Of a DNA stretch of 44,404 nucleotides, positions 38,946 through 44,404 are shown piece after piece. The translations under genes were made by a program, and so were the position numbers. Numbering within the stretch: position 1 is the stretch's first letter; each line of letters starts with the position of its first letter. Under the pieces are notes generated by a model. That model was not told where the DNA came from. It ran no database searches and was given only the letters and a program-made list of their open reading frames with translations. The DNA comes from a virus, in the IMG/VR virus record IMGVR_UViG_3300009537_000039, positions 1 through 44,404 of that record; one strand, written 5' to 3'.

Positions 38946-39997
38946 CCTTCGCCTACTACAACGAGATCGACCCATTCCCGGTCGAGTGGCTGCGAAACCT
39001 GGTAGCGGCCAGGCACGTCGCCCCCGGACGCGTGGATGGCCGGTCGGTTGTCGACGTGCAACCGGAGGACGTGGGCGATGGACAATCTCACTTCTTCGCT
39101 GGCATCGGCGTTTGGTCCGCCGCGCTGCGCGAGGCAGGGTGGCCCGATGACCTGCCGGTGTGGACCGGCTCATGCCCATGCCAGCCATTCTCTACCGCAG
39201 GTAAAGGAGAAGGATTCGATGACCCACGGCATCTCTGGCCTGAATGGCACCGGCTCGTCCGCGAGTGCCGACCTACAGTCATTCTTGGAGAGCAGGTTGC
39301 AAGCAAGGGTGGAAGGACGTGGCTCGACCTTGTATCGGCTGACCTGGAAGCGTTGGGCTACGCCTTCGGGGCGACCGATCTCCCGGCTTGCGGCATCGGT
39401 GCCCCGCAAATCCGGCAGCGCCTCTGGTGGGTGGCCGTCACCCGTGACGAACGACGGCAAGAATTCGCAATACGCTTACGGAAACGGTCGAAAAGACCGT
39501 ATCTGCCTGAAGCTACCGGGAGCGGCGGCGGCGGCGGGATGGCCTACAGCAGCAGCACGGGATCACAGGTCTCCCAAGTGCGGCGAGAACACCTTTGCGA
39601 AGGGCAAGGGGAGGCCCCTGAACGAGACATCGGCACTGGCCGGATGGGGTGCCCCGACGGCGACGGAGACCGGAGGCACGCCGGAGCGTTTCGTAGAGAG
39701 GAAGCGCCTAGCGGCATCGAAGGGATTGAGGCTTGGCGCCTTGCTGACGGCCTTGAACCTCCAGGCGCTACTCGCGGCGCATGGCTTGGATCCGAGTGGC
39801 TACTCTGTCGTCCCGCCGTGCCCGGTCAGCCTCCCAAGCTCCGTCCAGTTGAGCGCGGCACATTCCCGCTGGCTCATGGGGATCCCTCCCGAGTGGGACG
39901 CGTTCGCGCCTACGGAAACGCCATCGTCCTCCCGCTCGCGACTGAATTCATTGCTACGGTGATCGACTACCTGGTGACCGAGGCGCTCTGCTCGTGA
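38942..39997 (+). CDS. dcm: DNA (cytosine-5) methyltransferase
   Basis: A 351-residue C5-cytosine methyltransferase. Motif I is H-F-F-A-G-I-G-V-W-S-A-A-L (residues 50-62), the catalytic motif IV G-S-C-P-C-Q-P-F-S (C80), motif VI I-L-G-E-Q-V (114-119), motif VIII Q-I-R-Q-R-L-W-W-V (156-164), and near the C-terminus G-N-A-I-V (motif X area). The N-terminus Y-Y-N-E-I-D-P-F is typical of phage forms. The middle (170-290) is low in conserved motifs and coincides with a second long frame (39078-39962). Starts at GTG in a junction repeat. Confidence 0.9.
   Translation: MTFAYYNEIDPFPVEWLRNLVAARHVAPGRVDGRSVVDVQPEDVGDGQSHFFAGIGVWSAALREAGWPDDLPVWTGSCPCQPFSTAGKGEGFDDPRHLWPEWHRLVRECRPTVILGEQVASKGGRTWLDLVSADLEALGYAFGATDLPACGIGAPQIRQRLWWVAVTRDERRQEFAIRLRKRSKRPYLPEATGSGGGGGMAYSSSTGSQVSQVRREHLCEGQGEAPERDIGTGRMGCPDGDGDRRHAGAFRREEAPSGIEGIEAWRLADGLEPPGATRGAWLGSEWLLCRPAVPGQPPKLRPVERGTFPLAHGDPSRVGRVRAYGNAIVLPLATEFIATVIDYLVTEALCS
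39078..39962 (+). CDS. Overprinted ORF within the cytosine methyltransferase gene
   Basis: A 294-residue frame, beginning M-D-N-L-T-S-S at an ATG preceded by GGAGG, fully inside the methyltransferase gene in another frame. Its second half has structured sequence: G-S-T-L-Y-R-L-T-W-K-R-W-A-T-P-S-G-R, repeated G-W-P-[ST]-[PA] blocks and S-A-A-H-S-R-W-L-M-G-I-P-P-E-W-D. I recall phage and prophage proteins with these same patterns (STLY.LTWK, GWPTP repeats, SRWLMG.PPEWD), so this may be a real overlapping gene. From memory only; function unknown. Confidence 0.5.
   Translation: MDNLTSSLASAFGPPRCARQGGPMTCRCGPAHAHASHSLPQVKEKDSMTHGISGLNGTGSSASADLQSFLESRLQARVEGRGSTLYRLTWKRWATPSGRPISRLAASVPRKSGSASGGWPSPVTNDGKNSQYAYGNGRKDRICLKLPGAAAAAGWPTAAARDHRSPKCGENTFAKGKGRPLNETSALAGWGAPTATETGGTPERFVERKRLAASKGLRLGALLTALNLQALLAAHGLDPSGYSVVPPCPVSLPSSVQLSAAHSRWLMGIPPEWDAFAPTETPSSSRSRLNSLLR
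39980..39997 (+). repeat. Junction repeat copy 3
   Basis: GAGGCGCTCTGCTCGTGA, the end of the cytosine methyltransferase gene (T-E-A-L-C-S) and the GTG start of the helicase gene. It differs from copy 1 only at the A/G of the start codon. Confidence 0.75.
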
Positions 39998-41466
39998 GGC
40001 TCCCCGACTCGCGCACCGCGTTCTACGACCACCAGGCTGCCGAGCTCGAAGAGCACGGGATGGAGGAGGCCCGGGGGCTCCTCTGGACGATGCGAGTCGG
40101 CAAGAGCAAGACGGCGATCGACCGGAGCTCGCTTCTCTGGCAATGGGGGAAGATCCGCGGCGCGCTGGTCTTCGCCCCGACCGGCGTACACCGCCAGTGG
40201 GCGGAGGAGCAGGTCCCGGCTCACTGTGGCGTCCCCAACTTCGCGCACGCGTGGGACACCTCCGGCAGAGAAGAGCCCAGCCACCGCGCCGCGATGGTGA
40301 TGCTGGAGGCTCAAGGCGGCGGACGCTCACGGATGTTCCAGGCTCGTTCCCTGCCTTTCCTCTGCGTGAACACCGAGGCGATGCATTGGCCCGCGGTCAA
40401 GAAAGCGGTGCGCGATTACGTGAAGGCGCTGCATGGTCAGGTCCATGTGATTGCCGACGAAAGCCACATGTTCCGGACTCCTGGCGCCGTGCGCACCGCG
40501 TTCCTCCGGACGGTTGCCAAGCGTTGCGCGTACCGGACCATCCTGACAGGGACCCCGGTGGGCAACTCCGTCCGAGGCCTGTACTCGCAATTCGAGGTCT
40601 TGCGGCGCGGGGCGCTCGGGCACTTCACCTTCGAGGACTACAAGGATGAATTCCTCATCCGTCGCCCTTTCGGCCCGCCCGGGCGCCGCAAGCTGGTCGA
40701 GGTGGGGCAACAGAACCTCGGGAAGCTCTCCGACCTCTGCCGGCAGTTTGCCTCGGTGATCCGTCGAGAGGACTGCCCGGACCTGCCCCCTCTCATCCGA
40801 GCCCGTCGCCTCTTCGAGCCCCACCCTTCCGCGCTACGAGAGCTCCGGAGGCTCGAGGGCAACGTCGACATTGAGGTGGCGCCCGGAGCGCCCGGTGAGC
40901 TCCCCAGTGGGCCGCTTGCGCTCCTGGCAGCCAAGTGCAGAGCAGCGAGCGGTTGGGGGGCGGACTGGGAGCCTCTGTACCCTCCCGAGGAGTGCCCGCG
41001 CCTCGCGGCGCTGCGCGACACGTTGCTAGAGGCGGACGGGCGAGCGGTAGTCTGGTGCCGCTACCGGCAGGACGTTCAGCGCGTGGTCGAGGACCTCTGT
41101 GCCGCTGAGGACCGCTACGGGATCGGGCAATGGGCCGCCTACGGCCACCATGGCGGGTACGACACGTATGTTCGGGAAGAGCAGCGCGGCAGGTGGGCAG
41201 GCACCCCGCGAGCCGTCCTCGTCGCCACCCCCGAGACCGCGGGCGTCGGTATCGACCTCTCGGCGGCGAGCGACATCGTCTGGTACTCGCACACCTGGGA
41301 TGCCGTCACGCGGGCGCAGGCCGACGAGCGGTGTACCGCCCTCGGTGGCGCCGCGGTCGGCGTTACGGACCTCTGTGGCGCCGGCACCGAGGACGTTCGC
41401 ATCCTCGACGCTCACGACCGGAAGGCGGACGTGGCGGAGGAAGTGAAAGCCGGCATGCTGGCGTGA
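39994..41466 (+). CDS. SNF2-family DEAD/DEAH-like helicase
   Basis: A 490-residue superfamily 2 helicase with SNF2-like organisation. Motif I: L-L-W-T-M-R-V-G-K-S-K-T-A-I (residues 30-42), Ia: V-F-A-P-T-G-V-H-R-Q-W, II: I-A-D-E-S-H (DESH 155-158), III: L-T-G-T-P-V-G-N, then the second lobe with V-V-W-C-R-Y-R, V-L-V-A-T-P-E-T-A-G-V-G-I-D-L and W-D-A-V-T-R-A-Q-A-D-E-R (motif VI). Length is close to the minimal SNF2 form of phages. Likely remodels DNA-protein complexes in replication or recombination. Starts at GTG in a junction repeat. Confidence 0.9.
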   Translation: MRLPDSRTAFYDHQAAELEEHGMEEARGLLWTMRVGKSKTAIDRSSLLWQWGKIRGALVFAPTGVHRQWAEEQVPAHCGVPNFAHAWDTSGREEPSHRAAMVMLEAQGGGRSRMFQARSLPFLCVNTEAMHWPAVKKAVRDYVKALHGQVHVIADESHMFRTPGAVRTAFLRTVAKRCAYRTILTGTPVGNSVRGLYSQFEVLRRGALGHFTFEDYKDEFLIRRPFGPPGRRKLVEVGQQNLGKLSDLCRQFASVIRREDCPDLPPLIRARRLFEPHPSALRELRRLEGNVDIEVAPGAPGELPSGPLALLAAKCRAASGWGADWEPLYPPEECPRLAALRDTLLEADGRAVVWCRYRQDVQRVVEDLCAAEDRYGIGQWAAYGHHGGYDTYVREEQRGRWAGTPRAVLVATPETAGVGIDLSAASDIVWYSHTWDAVTRAQADERCTALGGAAVGVTDLCGAGTEDVRILDAHDRKADVAEEVKAGMLA

Positions 41467-41514
41467 ACGCGACGGCGCACCCAGCAAGCGGGCCGGGGGC
41501 GCCTTCGTCCGTGT

Positions 41515-41721
41515 CTAATGAGCGTCGCAGCTCTCGCACTCGCCAATGGTCGTCCAGCGGACGAAGTGCAGGCCGGAGCCCTGGGCGCAGGCACGACAGA
41601 GGACATGCTCGTGGCCGTCCACGTCGTACACCGCGAGCCTGAGCGTGCGGTAGCCGCGGCCAGCGCGATAGTTGGCACTTGCCTCTATAGCTCGGAGCCG
41701 CTTTGCCTGGTCGTCGTTCAC
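41515..41721 (-). CDS. Small zinc-finger-like protein
   Basis: A 68-residue protein with two Cys pairs: H-V-L-C-R-A-C-A and I-G-E-C-E-S-C-D-A-H, likely a zinc ribbon. The N-terminus is basic (M-N-D-D-Q-A-K-R-L-R-A-I-E). It overlaps the next upstream gene (41718) by ATGA and is convergent with the helicase gene 48 bases away. Could be a small regulator; function unknown. Confidence 0.65.
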   Translation of the reverse strand: MNDDQAKRLRAIEASANYRAGRGYRTLRLAVYDVDGHEHVLCRACAQGSGLHFVRWTTIGECESCDAH

Positions 41722-42167
41722 GATTCCTCCTTCTCGATCTTGAAGATGGGGCCCGGGTAAACGCGCAGCACATGGCCGGCAGGGAGTAGTGGCGCCCTCA
41801 TGGGGTGCTTCGTGCGCCAGTCTTCCCGAGGGAGAGCCTCTCCGGAAGAGACGTAGCGAAATCGGAGAGTCCGACCGTCTCGTGTTTCCGTGGCGACGTA
41901 GTGCCCGCCCTTGACGCTGACGCGCAAGACATTTTCTCCGTCTGGTTCAATTGGCGGAGGCAACTCTTCTTCGTGCCCCCGCTTGGCGTAAGCGGTCTTG
42001 CAGGAGCGACACTCCTCGAGCCGCCAGGTGCCGGCCCCGCTGAGCGTGACCAGCCCGGAGATGATCCGCCCGCACAGTGAGGTAGCGTGGCGCTCGCCCC
42101 GCTGCCTGCCGATGCGGTGCCACATGTTTCCTCCGATGGTGGTCCCGTGAGTGTAGGAGGTGTTCAT
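41718..42167 (-). CDS. Hypothetical protein with Cys motif
   Basis: A 149-residue product from the ATG at 42167 with AAAGGA upstream; the reading to 42203 has no ribosome binding site. It contains W-H-R-I-G-R-Q-R-G-E-R, S-L-C-G-R-I and E-C-R-S-C-K, a zinc-finger-like arrangement, then beta-rich sequence (H-Y-V-A-T-E-T-R-D-G-R-T-L-R-F-R-Y). It ends at ATGA overlapping the small zinc-finger gene. Function unknown. Confidence 0.6.
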   Translation of the reverse strand: MNTSYTHGTTIGGNMWHRIGRQRGERHATSLCGRIISGLVTLSGAGTWRLEECRSCKTAYAKRGHEEELPPPIEPDGENVLRVSVKGGHYVATETRDGRTLRFRYVSSGEALPREDWRTKHPMRAPLLPAGHVLRVYPGPIFKIEKEES

Positions 42168-42200
42168 CGTCGTCCTTTCTCTCGTTGCCTGCCTCGTCAG

Positions 42201-42242
42201 CACCGGGTGGCGCCCGGTGGACGAGGGCGCCCGAAGGCGCCC
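42201..42242 (-). promoter_or_regulatory. Paired GC-rich hairpins, one with UUCG loop
   Basis: Between two leftward genes. In the minus-strand transcript GGGCGCC, TTCG, GGCGCCC (42242-42225) gives a very stable UUCG tetraloop hairpin. It is followed by CACCGGG, five bases, CCCGGTG (42219-42201). There is no U tract, so this is more likely an RNA stability or processing element than a strong intrinsic terminator. Confidence 0.5.
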
Positions 42243-42260
42243 CCGTTTCGGCTTGTTTCA

Positions 42261-43508
42261 TCACTCAACCGACTTGAGCATCACCCGGCTAAGCTGAGTC
42301 TCCGCGGCGCCTCGGAACTCGACATGCTTTTTAACCGTGCCTGTCATGGTCACCTTGGTACCCGCCTGGAACTTGGAGCCGCGAGAAGTGAACCAAGAGA
42401 ACTTGTTCCCGTCCTCGTCCTCGAGCTTGACCAAAACTGTCTCGCCCCACTCGCTTTCACCGACCGCCCGGTTGAACGTGACCACGGCGGGGATGCCCCG
42501 GAGGCGCTCGCCAATCTGGCCGACGTGGCAGCTCATGGACTCCTCGGCCTCCTTTTGCGCCCTCTCGATCCGCTCTTGTTCGCGCTGATAGGCGCTGACA
42601 GCGGACACAACCAATCCGAGGCGCTTGGGGTTAGTCATGGTGTCCCGGCCAAGAGCGATCGCGAGGTTGTGCAGGTATTCGTTGCTGGGGCACTCCAAGG
42701 AGCGAGCCCAGTCGATCGTTGCCTGGGCGAGCACCTTGTCGGACTCGGAGACGTTCTCCCGGATCTCCCGGCGGAGGGCCCTCTCGAATTCGGTGCCGTG
42801 GTCCTCGGCAAGGGCGATCGAGACGCGGTCCGCGGTCGCCATGCTGGGGCCGCTTCCGGTCTCCTCGGCCTCGCGGACCGCGCTTCGGGATGCCCACCCG
42901 TGGAGCCGAATCGAGGCCGCGGCGAGGGTGAGGACGGAGGCGTTGAGGACGCAGTAGGGCTCGCGGTCGTAGGCGCCGCCCAGGCCCCGCAACTCCGCCC
43001 ACTGGGCGAACCGACGGGCGATGCTCGCCGGGCTGTCCAGCCCGAGAAAGTCCCGGAGGCAGGAACGGCCTACCTGGAGTTGCCGGCCCGTGGAGAGCTC
43101 TCGAATTACATAGAGATGCTTTCGGCGCCGCGACTGCCAGCAATGCTCGCAGGACCCGTCAGAGTCCCTGAAACGGAGAGCGAGATCCTCGACGCCGGGG
43201 ACAGTGTCAACATAGATACCCTCTACGGCGAGCTCCAACTTGGCGAGGAACTCGTAGTCTCCGACCCGAGGCGCCTCGCCATTGACCGCGACGTAGGTAA
43301 CGGCGACCTCGAGAGACTGGAGCCTGCCGGAGAGGTCCTCGATGTACTGATACTCGATGCCCTCCCCGACGATCTCACACCGGATTGAGGGGCACCCATA
43401 ACGGGCGCCCCTCCTTGCGAGCTTGTCGAAGGCGGCCCGGAACTCCTCCAAGCGGGAGGTGAGGACGGCGAACCGTTGTACCGTCTCGGTGGGGGTGATG
43501 GTTTCCAT
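42261..43508 (-). CDS. Conserved hypothetical protein with zinc-ribbon-like and OB-like parts
   Basis: A 415-residue protein, ATG at 43508 with AAAGGAC upstream. A Cys cluster (C-E-H-C-W-Q-S-R-R-R-K-H, then V-G-R-S-C-L-R-D-F-L-G) near residues 120-155 is a pattern I know from phage and plasmid hypothetical proteins (CxHC...RRRK...VGxxCLxDFLG). The C-terminus (A-V-V-T-F-N-R-A-V, then G-N-K-F-S-W-F-T-S, K-V-T-M-T-G-T-V-K-K-H) looks like an OB fold. So a nucleic-acid binding role is plausible. It follows the gene at 43521 by 12 bases. Confidence 0.7.
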   Translation of the reverse strand: METITPTETVQRFAVLTSRLEEFRAAFDKLARRGARYGCPSIRCEIVGEGIEYQYIEDLSGRLQSLEVAVTYVAVNGEAPRVGDYEFLAKLELAVEGIYVDTVPGVEDLALRFRDSDGSCEHCWQSRRRKHLYVIRELSTGRQLQVGRSCLRDFLGLDSPASIARRFAQWAELRGLGGAYDREPYCVLNASVLTLAAASIRLHGWASRSAVREAEETGSGPSMATADRVSIALAEDHGTEFERALRREIRENVSESDKVLAQATIDWARSLECPSNEYLHNLAIALGRDTMTNPKRLGLVVSAVSAYQREQERIERAQKEAEESMSCHVGQIGERLRGIPAVVTFNRAVGESEWGETVLVKLEDEDGNKFSWFTSRGSKFQAGTKVTMTGTVKKHVEFRGAAETQLSRVMLKSVE

Positions 43509-43520
43509 GGTCAGGTCCTT

Positions 43521-43757
43521 TCAGCGGTAGCGGCGGGCGATAGTCGAGAGCTTGGAGCGGAGGGAGCGCATGTCGTCCCAACGGCCCGCCCGGGCGAGCT
43601 CACTGGCAGACTTGACGCCGAAGGCGGCGTACACTTTCTTCTCGGCGGCCTGGCGCTTGGCCTCCCTCTTGGCGGCGGCCTTGTCGGCGGCTGCCTCCTC
43701 CTTGGCGACCTCGTCGAGGATCCCGTTCCGGCGGTCCTGGCTGGTCTGCTTGCTCAT
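43521..43757 (-). CDS. Small coiled-coil hypothetical protein
   Basis: A 78-residue, Ala/Lys/Glu-rich helical protein (M-S-K-Q-T-S-Q-D-R-R-N, then K-R-E-A-K-R-Q-A-A-E-K-K-V-Y-A-A-F-G-V-K-S-A-S-E-L). AAAGGAG lies before the ATG, and a good promoter (TTGTCA, 17 bases, TATGAT) is upstream at 43778-43806. It is the first gene of the leftward 43757-41515 group. No known family. Confidence 0.65.
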   Translation of the reverse strand: MSKQTSQDRRNGILDEVAKEEAAADKAAAKREAKRQAAEKKVYAAFGVKSASELARAGRWDDMRSLRSKLSTIARRYR

Positions 43758-43777
43758 CTTGTTCTCCTTTCAATATA

Positions 43778-43806
43778 ATCATACTATATTACGTAGCGCT
43801 TGACAA
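43778..43806 (-). promoter_or_regulatory. Promoter of the leftward 43757 operon
   Basis: TTGTCA (43806-43801), 17 bases, TATGAT (43783-43778), each 5 of 6 to the sigma-70 consensus. The same pair occurs in the rightward promoter at 43914-43942. Confidence 0.65.
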
Positions 43807-43818
43807 CCCTTCTTCATA

Positions 43819-43895
43819 CTTTTTTCAATAGCCGCTCTAGGAGCGGCTTTTGAAGTAATCTTTTTTCTATACCCGCTCCTAGAGCGGGTCTTGAA
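43819..43895. repeat. Tandem structured repeat between divergent promoters
   Basis: Two 36-base units (43819-43854, 43860-43895) begin with CTTTTTTC and end with TTGAA. Each folds as an 8-bp hairpin (AGCCGCTC/GAGCGGCT; ACCCGCTC/GAGCGGGT) with a 3-base loop, extended by TTC/GAA pairs. A G-C pair in one is C-G in the other, so the stem is conserved while the sequence changes. Operator or RNA element. Confidence 0.65.
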
Positions 43896-43913
43896 AATAT
43901 ATGACTAAACCCC

Positions 43914-43942
43914 TTGTCATTGGCATAGTATTACAGTATGAT
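43914..43942 (+). promoter_or_regulatory. Promoter of the rightward 43963 gene
   Basis: TTGTCA (43914-43919), 17 bases, TATGAT (43937-43942), identical boxes and spacing to the divergent promoter at 43778-43806. GAAGGGAGG precedes the ATG at 43963. Confidence 0.65.
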
Positions 43943-43962
43943 GATATAGAAGGGAGGCCGAG

Positions 43963-44400
43963 ATGATCGAGGCGGCGAGGAGGGCTCTGAACGAGGGGCA
44001 AGGCCAGATGGCGGCAGCCATCATGGCTCGGCTCCCCGTGCAGCCCGGGGACCGATTCCACGGTCCCAGGAAGCCGCGAGCCATGCGGATTTTTCGCATG
44101 GCGATGGGGGCATGCCAGCGCGCGGCCGCGCTCAGACGCAATGCTCGACTTGTGATCGAGGATGCGAGGCGAGCTCCCGTCGCCGATGATCGGTGCGACT
44201 TCGGCCTCTGCATGGCGGAGGCACAAGAGGACGCCCGCTGGCTCGAGATGAGGGCGGGTCGAATTGCGCGCCGAGCTGATCTCCTCGCGGATCTCCTGGC
44301 CGATGCCGGCGAGGATTTTCCGGCAGTCGTCGGAGAGCGCGTCGAGATTTGGTGCGGTGCTTGCCAGGAGAGGATCTGTCGGGAGGACTGCGACCGATGA
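43963..44400 (+). CDS. Hypothetical early protein
   Basis: A 145-residue, Arg/Ala-rich helical protein (M-I-E-A-A-R-R-A-L-N-E-G-Q-G-Q-M-A-A-A-I-M-A-R-L) with a Cys cluster near the end (W-C-G-A-C-Q-E-R-I-C-R-E-D-C). Its promoter and ribosome binding site are good. An ATG overlapping its stop (44397) probably starts another gene that runs off the window. Function unknown. Confidence 0.65.
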   Translation: MIEAARRALNEGQGQMAAAIMARLPVQPGDRFHGPRKPRAMRIFRMAMGACQRAAALRRNARLVIEDARRAPVADDRCDFGLCMAEAQEDARWLEMRAGRIARRADLLADLLADAGEDFPAVVGERVEIWCGACQERICREDCDR

Positions 44401-44404
44401 GGAG

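Noticed and set aside
41467-41514. Terminator between the helicase and zinc-finger genes
   Set aside because: Only a short imperfect GGCGC/GCGCC stem without a U tract; too weak to call.
1-44404. CRISPR array, integrase, insertion sequence or rRNA
   Set aside because: No regularly spaced repeats, recombinase or transposase motifs or rRNA-like sequence were seen on either strand.

Overview
This window is one GC-rich stretch of a tailed-phage genome (Caudoviricetes) with siphovirus-type long-tail morphogenesis genes. The head and tail proteins resemble GTA/lambda-like siphophages of Gram-negative bacteria: GTA gp10-like tail chaperone, DUF1833, NlpC/P60 and TipJ tail-tip series, DUF2190 and an XkdF-type protease. 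A Kdo-8-phosphate synthase, whose product occurs in Gram-negative envelopes, also points to a Gram-negative host. No integrase, repressor, holin or classical endolysin is visible, so lifestyle and lysis are undecided. All assignments come from reading motifs; no database search was run.

Layout. (1) About 1-30887, minus strand, read right to left: RHH protein, primase-helicase, a repeat-rich intergenic region (candidate origin), ParB-like protein, ASCH/HhH protein, TerS, TerL, portal, minor head protein, protease fused to an Acb1-like domain, scaffold-like protein, DUF2190, major capsid, adaptor, a six-gene glycan cassette, head closure, neck, tail terminator, tail tube, frameshifted chaperone, tape measure, tail tip proteins, TipJ, fibre-like proteins and several small secreted or appendage proteins. 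(2) 31007-41466, plus strand: early, replication and modification genes (DUF2800 nuclease, SSB, family A DNA polymerase carrying an intein, two DNA methyltransferases, SNF2-like helicase). (3) 41515-43757, minus strand: small Zn-finger and hypothetical proteins. (4) 43963 to the end, plus strand: one hypothetical gene and the probable start of the next.

Most striking points: a six-gene cassette (KdsA, GT9-like and KpsS-like glycosyltransferases, sulfotransferase, FkbM methyltransferase, DUF115/GT42-like protein) translationally coupled into the middle of the head-tail operon; a prohead protease fused to an Acb1-type 2H phosphoesterase (anti-CBASS); a DNA polymerase intein whose HNH endonuclease is encoded in a different reading frame inside the intein; a tRNA-like element abutting the SD-less polymerase start; a second long ORF overprinted on the cytosine methyltransferase gene; a symmetric divergent promoter in which both promoters occupy the same 37 bp; an iteron-like CGGGACA cluster; and a short element repeated at three consecutive gene junctions.

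How the parts work together: the divergent promoter at 30912-30948 separates leftward replication/late genes from rightward replication/modification genes. Primase-helicase, polymerase, SSB and SNF2 helicase would replicate the genome. The methyltransferases and the Acb1-like domain would protect against host defences. The leftward operon builds capsid and tail and, unusually, also makes glycan-modifying enzymes at the same time.
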